Assembly (NCBI GenBank): GCA_963773735.1
Contig: CAVZCK010000025.1
Location: 124,001-188,000, forward strand
DNA from: CAVZCK01 sp963773735
GTDB lineage: Bacteria > Pseudomonadota > Alphaproteobacteria > Rhizobiales > Rhodomicrobiaceae
Direction: 5' to 3'
DNA: 64,000 nucleotides
Shown: one piece after another, positions 8,431 through 14,740 of the stretch
Position numbering within the stretch: position 1 is the first letter of the stretch
Layout of the letters: the number at the start of each line of letters is the position of its first letter
Notes under the pieces: model-generated
Databases searched by the model: none
The model's input: only the letters and a program-made list of their open reading frames with translations
What the model was told of the DNA's origin: nothing
Made by a program: the position numbers and the translations under genes

Positions 8431-8477
8431 ATTATCACTGCAACATAAACGAATTATGAAAAATTATGCAGTATAAT
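8431..8477. promoter_or_regulatory. Imperfect inverted repeat in the nolW/sctF divergent region
   Basis: ATTATCACTGCA (8431-8442) and TGCAGTATAAT (8467-8477) are near-complementary arms separated by 24 nt of AT-rich DNA, in the 415-bp region between the divergent nolW and needle-candidate genes. Its place upstream of both genes suggests an operator, but no regulator is known. The rest of this region has no gene. Confidence 0.35.
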
Positions 8478-8523
8478 CTTTCACACAAAGGCCATTCGAA
8501 CGCGATTCATCGTTTACATTTCG

Positions 8524-8552
8524 TTGACATATTGCATCTCCGTCGCTATGAT
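8524..8552 (+). promoter_or_regulatory. Sigma70-type promoter for the needle-candidate operon
   Basis: TTGACA (8524-8529) and TATGAT (8547-8552) are separated by exactly 17 bp, a near-perfect housekeeping promoter. Transcription would begin near 8559 and give an approximately 80-nt leader before the ATG at 8640. Confidence 0.7.
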
Positions 8553-8639
8553 TGTCAAGTAATGTTGTTATCGGCAAACTTTATGAATTGACCGGTACAG
8601 CATCTATCTAGCTCAACTTAAGGTTAGAGGAGAGACTGA

Positions 8640-8813
8640 ATGGATCCGGTTGGAGCAGCTGGGGCTGGTGGCGTCTCTGCGAGCCAGCAGGCGGCGCTTG
8701 ACAAGTTAGACCAGGTTCTCACTCAAGCACTGAACGCGAGCACGAAATCTTCGGAAATTCAAGCCGATAAGAACACGGCTAGAAAGATCGTTGACGGTGC
8801 CGCTGTGAGATAA
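8640..8813 (+). CDS. Candidate T3SS needle subunit SctF (57 aa)
   Basis: A strong AGAGGAGAG ribosome site precedes ATG 8640. The 57-residue product is short, mostly helical and polar (SQQAALDKLDQVLTQALNAS, then an RKIVDGAAVR end), matching needle subunits in size, lack of a signal peptide and the V/I-D..A C-terminal helix. It has its own strong promoter, and a hairpin separates it from sctD, an arrangement fitting a subunit needed in excess. Sequence similarity is too slight to be certain; another small secreted protein is possible. Confidence 0.5.
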   Translation: MDPVGAAGAGGVSASQQAALDKLDQVLTQALNASTKSSEIQADKNTARKIVDGAAVR

Positions 8814-8833
8814 TCTCACAACCATCGGTTCGA

Positions 8834-8857
8834 GTGGCGCCGGTCTTCCGGCGCCAC
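8834..8857 (+). terminator. Hairpin between needle candidate and sctD (attenuator-like)
   Basis: A perfect 10-bp stem, GTGGCGCCGG / CCGGCGCCAC, with loop TCTT, starts 21 bp after the stop at 8813 and is followed by GCCGTTTT. The weak T tract suggests partial termination or 3'-end protection of the upstream message, leaving lower read-through into sctD. Confidence 0.7.
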
Positions 8858-8906
8858 GCCGTTTTCTGCCTGCATGCGAATGCTCGAGGAAACCCACGAT
8901 ATCAAG

Positions 8907-9854
8907 ATGAGTGACACTCAAGTCTCGCCGCGTGTCCCTGCGGCAGCGATGCAGCTCGATATCGTTGGCGGTCTGCATTCCGGCGTCCATCTCCCGCTAG
9001 ACAATGGCGACTTCACGATCGGCTCCAGCGGCGAGGCCGATATCGTGTTGCGGGACGACGGCGTTGCGCCGCAGCATGTGGTGATCTGCATCGACGGCCA
9101 TGAGGTCCGCGTGGAGGCCATCGGCGGCGCCTTGCGGGTCAACGAAGACGAGATTGAAGCCGGTCATGGCTACCGCTTGCGCTTGCCCGCAACCCTGACG
9201 ATCGGGGCGGCGTCATTGACCTTGTCGCGGCCCGGAAGCGGCTCAAGTCTTGCGGAACGCCTGCCGCTGTTCGCAATGATTGCGGAGCGTCCTATCGCCG
9301 CCTCGGCGACGGTCGTGGGCGCCGCGCTTGCCACCGCTCTTGTCCTGCAGATCAGGGGGCACGCCCCGGCGCAGTCAAAGCCTCCGAATTTGGCGATGAC
9401 CGACAGCGCCGTCCTGTCTTCGGCTGCCGTTCCGGCCAAGCTGACCGGCGGTTCTGCCGACGCCGACACAGCGGCGGGCGAATTGCGGGAGAAGCTGAAA
9501 ACGGCAGGCATCGATACGATCAAACTGACGACGAACGGCACGCAGATCGTTGCCACGGGCAAGCTGCCGGAGAGCCGGGCCTCCGATTGGACGGCAGCCC
9601 AGCGTTGGTTCGACCGGACCTATGCCGCCAAACTCGTGCTGACATCCACTGTCTTCATCGGGCAGGCTGTTGCGCCGCCCGTGCTTCGTCTTCAGGCCAT
9701 CTGGTACGGCGATCGGCCTTATATCATTGCCGAAAACGGCGCGCGCTATTATGAAGGCGCCGTCCTTGATAATGGCTGGATTTTGCAGCAGATTGGTGAA
9801 AGCGGCGTCACGCTCAAGAAGGACGAGGAGAAATTGACTCTGACCTTCCACTGA
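8907..9854 (+). CDS. sctD: Type III secretion inner-membrane ring protein SctD (FHA domain)
   Basis: The protein (315 residues from ATG 8907, 326 from the upstream ATG 8874) has an N-terminal cytoplasmic FHA domain (LDIVGGLHSGVHLPLDNGDFTIGSS, then ADIVLRDDGVAPQHVVI), one hydrophobic stretch at about residues 130-150 and a periplasmic part with ring-building folds (LREKLKTAGIDTIKLTTNGTQIV). This is SctD, which forms the outer inner-membrane ring and binds the secretin N0 domain. Neither start has an ideal ribosome site; the later one puts the FHA domain at the usual distance from the N-terminus. Confidence 0.85.
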   Translation: MSDTQVSPRVPAAAMQLDIVGGLHSGVHLPLDNGDFTIGSSGEADIVLRDDGVAPQHVVICIDGHEVRVEAIGGALRVNEDEIEAGHGYRLRLPATLTIGAASLTLSRPGSGSSLAERLPLFAMIAERPIAASATVVGAALATALVLQIRGHAPAQSKPPNLAMTDSAVLSSAAVPAKLTGGSADADTAAGELREKLKTAGIDTIKLTTNGTQIVATGKLPESRASDWTAAQRWFDRTYAAKLVLTSTVFIGQAVAPPVLRLQAIWYGDRPYIIAENGARYYEGAVLDNGWILQQIGESGVTLKKDEEKLTLTFH

Positions 9855-9895
9855 CGCGGGGTCGCGGCTTCGATCCGCTAAGCTAAGCAGGTCTC

Positions 9896-10265
9896 ATGGC
9901 AACGTCCAGAATCTCCGGTGAGCGGCTCGATGTCGTCCTGCAGCGGCTCCGCGACACCGAGGAGCCGAGCCCGCTCACCGACTCCGAAGAATTCCAGGCA
10001 TTTTTGAGGGGCGCCTCGGAGCGGCAGCAGCCGGCTCAGTCTTCGGAGTCCCTGCTCATCGACTTCATCATGCCGATGATCGGTGACGCCCGGATCTTCG
10101 AGGAAAGCCACACCATCACGTTTGCTGCAATATTTGCGTGACGACGTTCTGCCCTATCTGAACGGGAATGAAGAGCTGACGGAACTGGCAACGAAGGTCA
10201 TCAATGAGGAGATCGACCGCCACAAGTTCGTGCTCGAAAAGCGGCAGTCCGGCATCGCCGCCTGA
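9896..10265 (+). CDS. Unknown T3SS-locus protein, apparently frameshifted
   Basis: Two overlapping frames (9896-10141 and one ending at 10265) appear to be one gene of about 122 residues. The first encodes MATSRISGERLDVVLQRLRD through DARIFEESHTIT; the second continues helical protein (LLQYLRDDVLPYLNGNEELTELATKVI) to QSGIAA. The switch must fall near 10115-10135 and is a single-base shift. It follows sctD closely in the same direction. The protein is soluble and helical; I recognise no family. It may be a small chaperone or sorting-platform partner, judged only by position. Confidence 0.5.
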
Positions 10266-10319
10266 TCGGCGCTCCGGACAGGGCGGATCGTCCGGACACT
10301 GACATCTCCCCCGGTGAGA

Positions 10320-11193
10320 CTATTGCTGTGCGGCGGCGATTTTGATCGTGCCGAGGGCGAGCGCGCGATCCCTCGGATTCGAAAGCCGCCGGATGGTCTC
10401 TGCGCGGCGCCAGCAGCTCGTCCACATCCTGGTCAGCCAGCGCGCCTGCCGCCGCGGCCTTTGCTTCGGCGGGCTTGCCGGAGATGGCGAGCGCCAGAAT
10501 CAGATTGCGCCGGTGATAAGGCTTGATCCCGGAATAGGTAAGCGTCTGCTGGGCGAGGCCGATTGCCCTCGCAGGCTGGCCTAAAAGCGCCGCCGCCAGC
10601 GCTACATTGGTGGCGATGTCCGGATCGGTGCGGTTCATGCTGTAGGCCTGCTCGAATGAGGCGAGCGCTTCGCGCGGCTGGCCCGACATGATGTGTGCGA
10701 CACCGAGACGGTCATAGGCCTCCGGTGAATTGACGAGCGGGGCGGCCTTGGCAAGCATTTCCAGACCGATTTCGACTTGGCCCGAGCGGATCAGGATGCT
10801 GCCGAGCCCGAGGAGCGCGCGGCTATCGTTGGCAGCCTTCGACAGCGCCTTTCGGTAAGCGTCCGCCGCGTCATTGTCACGATTGAGCTTCGCGTAGGCA
10901 TCGCCAAGAGCGACGAAAATATCCGGCCCAGCATCGGGTTCCGCAGCAGCGCGCTCATAAAGCGGCAGAGCGGTCGCAACCGAGCCTCTGGACTCAACGT
11001 CGTTTGCCAAGCGAAGCAGATTGGCCGTGGGATTGCGGCCGCCCGTCCCGGCTTGGCCATTCGCGGCGGGAGGGTCTGCCAGCGCGCCGTTCGCCTGCAC
11101 GTCCCCAGAGCTGTCCGTCCCAGCGCAGCCGCCGGCGATCAATGCGACCGTAAGACTAGCCACGATGCCGACCTTGCCGAATACGCCGCCCAT
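10320..11193 (-). CDS. TPR lipoprotein, TadD-like (frameshift near the 3' end)
   Basis: The product has a lipoprotein signal (SLTVALIAGGCAG, Cys about 23) and at least four TPR units (residues about 70-230: ALPLYERAAAEPDAG, AADAYRKALSKAAND, ALASFEQAYSMNRTD). It resembles TadD of Flp/Tad pilus systems. After DVDELLA the original frame turns into Arg-rich nonsense ending at 10201. In the next frame the protein continues AETIRRLSNPRDRALALGTIK and stops at 10320-10322, so one indel near 10405 is inferred. It is divergent from sctU. With the CpaD-like lipoprotein and CpaC-type secretin it forms a Tad-derived set inside the T3SS locus. Confidence 0.75.
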
Positions 11194-11349
11194 GCCGCCC
11201 GCCCAAAGATTTCCCCCCAGTTCTGTGCCATCGCATCATGGCGCTAGCATGACTTCCCGGGCGAATGACCGGTCATGCTGTCGCCATTTGCGCGGGGCAT
11301 GATAAAATTCGCAGAAGCGCCCTCGCAAAACGTCATCGGATGTGACAGC

Positions 11350-12393
11350 GTGAAAGACAACCAGACCGAAGAAAAAGCGCTTCCAGCGTCGCAAAAGAAG
11401 CTCAGGGACTCCAGAAAAAAGGGTCAGGTTTCCAGCAGCCGCGATTTCGTCTCGGGCTTCAGCTTGCTTGCCGTGCTCATCTATTTGCTGATGGTTTGGC
11501 CGGCCATTCGTGACCGCGTGCTCGAACTCGTTGCGCTGGTTTCGCGAATTTACCTCGAACCCTTCGACGCCGCCTCGCAGTCGGCAATCGCGCTTTCAAT
11601 CAATGTGATCTGGCACTCGCTGCTTCCGGCGATCGCGGTGGTGATCCTTGTGAGCGTCGTTGCGGGCATGGTCGGCACCCTCGGGCCGGTGTTTTCTTTC
11701 GACTCCATCAAGCCGAATTTCGAGCACATCAATCCCGCCGCCGGTCTGAAGCGCATTTTCTCGATGCGCAATGTGGTGGAATTCGCCAAGAGCTCCGCCA
11801 AGGTCGTGCTGCTGGGAAGCGCGCTTTTCCTGGTGCTGCGCACATGGCTGCAAGCGATGTTTCATGTGCCGAATTGCGGGCAGTCGTGCGTCGTGCCGCT
11901 CCTTCTTGCCGCCGCGAAGCCGATTCTTGTCGTAGCGGCGCTGGCGTTCGTTCTGATCGGATTTTCGGATTTGGTCATCCAGCGCTGGCTTTTTCTGCGC
12001 GACATGAAGATGACCCGCACCGAGCAGAAGCGCGAACGCAAAGATATCGAGGGCGATCCGCTGATTCTCGGGGCACGCAAGCGCGAGCGGGTCCGGCAAA
12101 GCCGGGCGCCTCGGCTCGGGTTGGCGGCGGCGAGCTTTCTGATCAGCGGGGACGATCATATCGCCGGCGTGCGCTATAACCGGAAGGACATGCCGGTGCC
12201 GGTTGTCGTCATCAAATCACGCGGAAAGGCGGCCATCGCAATTCGCGAGGCGGCCGGTCAGCTCAACATTCCGATCACGGAAGATCCGCTGCTTGCGGTG
12301 GACCTCGCTGCCAAGCATCGCCCTGGGGACTATGTGCACCCAAGACATTTCGCGGCGATAGCCCGCATCCTCATCCAGCAGGGCTTGGTCTGA
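11350..12393 (+). CDS. sctU: Type III secretion switch protein SctU lacking the NPTH cleavage motif
   Basis: From GTG 11350 the protein has 347 residues: the N-terminal SctU/FlhB signature (LPASQKKLRDSRKKGQV), four membrane segments (about residues 35-210), the linker helix (MTRTEQKRERKDIEGDP) and a C-terminal cytoplasmic domain ending PGDYVHPRHFAAIARIL. In the family the NPTH motif self-cleaves to permit the substrate switch. Here the aligned site reads SGDDHIAGVRY, so Asn-Pro-Thr is Gly-Asp-Asp and only the His is kept (DNA 12148-12159). The frame is intact around it. Upstream starts exist at 11275 and 11299, but the GTG fits the family N-terminus. Confidence 0.92.
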   Translation: MKDNQTEEKALPASQKKLRDSRKKGQVSSSRDFVSGFSLLAVLIYLLMVWPAIRDRVLELVALVSRIYLEPFDAASQSAIALSINVIWHSLLPAIAVVILVSVVAGMVGTLGPVFSFDSIKPNFEHINPAAGLKRIFSMRNVVEFAKSSAKVVLLGSALFLVLRTWLQAMFHVPNCGQSCVVPLLLAAAKPILVVAALAFVLIGFSDLVIQRWLFLRDMKMTRTEQKRERKDIEGDPLILGARKRERVRQSRAPRLGLAAASFLISGDDHIAGVRYNRKDMPVPVVVIKSRGKAAIAIREAAGQLNIPITEDPLLAVDLAAKHRPGDYVHPRHFAAIARILIQQGLV

Positions 12394-12396
12394 TCT

Positions 12397-12419
12397 CGGC
12401 ATCCGCCCGGAGGATGCCG
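12397..12419. terminator. Hairpin between convergent sctU and CpaD-like gene
   Basis: CGGCATCC (12397-12404) and GGATGCCG (12412-12419) form an 8-bp stem with a 7-nt loop inside the 39-bp gap between two convergent stops. It is a plausible bidirectional terminator; the T tract is weak. Confidence 0.5.
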
Positions 12420-12432
12420 TCTGGTCCCATTA

Positions 12433-12882
12433 TTATTGAGGAGGCTCAACGCTGGTTTTTTCGCTATTTGAGCCGGCCGGTTCCCGGATACCGCCGCCCA
12501 GGGCGGGCGGCTTCGCGCCATCGATATAGGTCTGCGCGGCGCGAGCCGCGGGTGCCGCTGCAGCAGGACCCAGCTTGCGGCCCCGCGTCAGGTCTTTCTT
12601 GCGCTCCACCATCCGCTCAAGATTGTAATTGTTGGCGCATCCCGGCGGCAGGTGAGGCGGGCCACCATCGGCGGCGGAAGGCGTCGCGGGCGCAAGGCAC
12701 GCTTCGGGAACGAGCACCCGTTTCTGGCGGCCGGTATCCGATACAATGTTCACATAGGCATATTCGGGTGAGTAGTCCGGCGCCGCGGCGAGCGTCGGAT
12801 CGGGAGGGCTGTCATAGCAGGCGGGCAGCATCAGGACGCTCGAAAGCGCAGCCCACCGAAAAATGATCTTTCTCGTTATCAT
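12433..12882 (-). CDS. Short CpaD-like lipoprotein
   Basis: The 149-residue product has a lipoprotein signal (AALSSVLMLPAC, lipobox LPAC). Its C-terminal half matches the conserved tail of CpaD/RcpB-type Tad pilus lipoproteins: PPGCANNYNLERMVERKKDL followed by TRGRKLGPA and a YIDG motif. It is shorter than usual CpaD (about 220-240 aa), lacking most of the N-terminal domain. It lies 16 bp downstream of the CpaC-type secretin in the same operon, the partnership seen in Tad loci, so a role in secretin assembly or stability is inferred. Confidence 0.75.
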   Translation of the reverse strand: MITRKIIFRWAALSSVLMLPACYDSPPDPTLAAAPDYSPEYAYVNIVSDTGRQKRVLVPEACLAPATPSAADGGPPHLPPGCANNYNLERMVERKKDLTRGRKLGPAAAAPAARAAQTYIDGAKPPALGGGIREPAGSNSEKTSVEPPQ

Positions 12883-12898
12883 ATCCCCCTCGCGCCGG

Positions 12899-14719
12899 TT
12901 ATTTCAGGATGAAGCCCGAGGCCTTTTCGGCCTCCGGGCCCGTCAGGGCCGCACCTTTGCTCGTCGGATCGACGCCATCGGGTCGCCAAGCCGCTGGGGT
13001 GTCCATGCGGTCGAGTGGCGTCGCCAGATGCTGGTCGCTCACCGGATTGACGAGATAGGGCGTAATCAGGATGACGAGCTCGGTCTCATTGCGCTGATAG
13101 CGTTCGGAGCGGAACAGCTCGCCGAGCACTGGAACATCGCCCAGCCCCGGCATTTTATCGATGCTGTGCGTGACATTGCGCTGGAACAGCCCGGCGATGG
13201 CGAAAGTCTGTCCGCTCGCCACCTCGACAGTGGTTTCCGCTCGCCGGACGGTAAAGGCGGGGACGTTGAAGCCATTAGAGACAAAGCTATTCGTCGGATC
13301 GATAGCGCTCACCTCAGGCTTCACCGTCATCGCGATCCGGTTCTGCTTGATCATTGTCGGTGTGAAGTCCAGCGAGACGCCAAAAGTCTTGTACTGAAAG
13401 CCCACTAACGGGACTGTACCGGCTCCCTGAGTACCAGTGACCGGAACTGCGATGGGAATCTCGCCACCGGCGAGAAAATTTGCCGTCTTGCCGGTCACCG
13501 CCGTCAGATTTGGCTCGGCGAGCACCGTCAAAGCGCCGTTTCGCTGAAGTGCGTCGACCAGCACGTCGAGATTGACGTTGCCGATTTGGCCAATTGGGCT
13601 AGTGCCAATGCCATTGGTGGTCTGGAGGCTGGGGTTATTAGCATCGGCCTGGCCGGTTCGCGCGAGACCGAATTGAAAGCCGCCGGCACTCACCGCGATG
13701 TTCCAGTCGATCCCAAATGACCTGAGATCCTGCCGCGACACTTCGGCAAATCGCACCCGGATGTTGATCTGATTGGAGCCGGCAAGGGTTGAGTCATTGA
13801 TCGGCGGCTGGTCGGAGGGCGTGTAGGTCTGCGCGACATTGGCGAGATCGACCGCCTGATCGATGGTTCGAGCCGTGCCTTTGACCGCGGCTCGGTGGCC
13901 GAAGATGAAGATATCGGCCGGCGCGTTGGGGCTCAGAATCTGCTTCGCCTCATTCGCCGCCGTTTCGTCCCAGACCACGCGCAGCAGCGCCGACCCTGCC
14001 AGCTTCGGGCCCCCGTCCGCGCCGCCAGGACGGTTCGACACGGCCATCAGATTGGTACGCCCGGCGTGCTTGCCGTAGACATAGACGAGATCCGGGGACA
14101 CCACGCGGATGTCGGCGACGGTCGGATCGGCGATGAACACCAACTCGACCGGCTCATCGAAGCGCAGGAGCCGCCCCTGGCTGACCGGTACGGTGATCAC
14201 GGTGTTCGAGGTCGGCGCGTCGCGGCGCATCTCCGGCGGCAGATAACCTCGGTCCTGAACGCGCTTATCCGGAACCACCCGCACGCCGTTCGATTGGCCG
14301 GATGCCTGCGCGAAATCGCGAATGTCCGCAAGTTTCCGGCTATCGGCCAGTTCCGGCTTCCACGAACTGTCCGCGGTCTTGCCGGCGAGCGCAATGTTCG
14401 TCTCCACCGACAGGCCGACATTGCCATCATCTGGCCCGGCGATCCCGGCAACGCGCACTGGCCAGGAGCTGCGCAGCGCGGCGGTGAGTCCCTGAGCGAG
14501 CGCCAATGCCCCCACGATCAGAACAACGAGACCGAGTGCGCTGAATGCGATCATGCGCCCACCGCACCTAAAGACATGCTTCGCCGAGGCAATGAAGCCA
14601 TGCCGGCGACGCTCGGGCGGCGTGGCCGGACGATCCTCCGCTGTGTCCCTGCGTACAAGGTCGAATGGATCTATCTCGGCGACAGGCTCCTCAGGCCGCC
14701 CTTCCAATTCGTTCGCCAT
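12899..14719 (-). CDS. sctC: CpaC/RcpA-type (Tad-family) secretin serving as SctC
   Basis: The 606-residue protein has a Tad-type secretin layout: a hydrophobic segment at about 57-80, the CpaC N-terminal domain (LLRFDEPVELVFIADPTVAD, then VVSPDLVYVYGKHAG), a BON/N1-like region, and the secretin pore domain (VLAEPNLTAVTGKTANFLAGG, GLGDVPVLGELFRSE, ETELVILITPYLV). The closing blocks are typical of CpaC rather than SctC/YscC. The 55 residues before the hydrophobic segment are unusual; an internal ATG at 14554 would give a normal signal peptide, but 14719 has GGGGGA upstream and sits 21 bp after sctV. No other Tad core genes occur nearby, so it is taken as the T3SS secretin. Confidence 0.87.
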   Translation of the reverse strand: MANELEGRPEEPVAEIDPFDLVRRDTAEDRPATPPERRRHGFIASAKHVFRCGGRMIAFSALGLVVLIVGALALAQGLTAALRSSWPVRVAGIAGPDDGNVGLSVETNIALAGKTADSSWKPELADSRKLADIRDFAQASGQSNGVRVVPDKRVQDRGYLPPEMRRDAPTSNTVITVPVSQGRLLRFDEPVELVFIADPTVADIRVVSPDLVYVYGKHAGRTNLMAVSNRPGGADGGPKLAGSALLRVVWDETAANEAKQILSPNAPADIFIFGHRAAVKGTARTIDQAVDLANVAQTYTPSDQPPINDSTLAGSNQINIRVRFAEVSRQDLRSFGIDWNIAVSAGGFQFGLARTGQADANNPSLQTTNGIGTSPIGQIGNVNLDVLVDALQRNGALTVLAEPNLTAVTGKTANFLAGGEIPIAVPVTGTQGAGTVPLVGFQYKTFGVSLDFTPTMIKQNRIAMTVKPEVSAIDPTNSFVSNGFNVPAFTVRRAETTVEVASGQTFAIAGLFQRNVTHSIDKMPGLGDVPVLGELFRSERYQRNETELVILITPYLVNPVSDQHLATPLDRMDTPAAWRPDGVDPTSKGAALTGPEAEKASGFILK

Positions 14720-14740
14720 GTTCCCCCATCCCCCAAATGT

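Noticed and set aside
12433..14719. Part of a Tad/Flp pilus locus
   Set aside because: No flp, cpaA, cpaB, cpaE, cpaF, tadB or tadC nearby; genes lie inside the sct cluster and are spaced with sctV.
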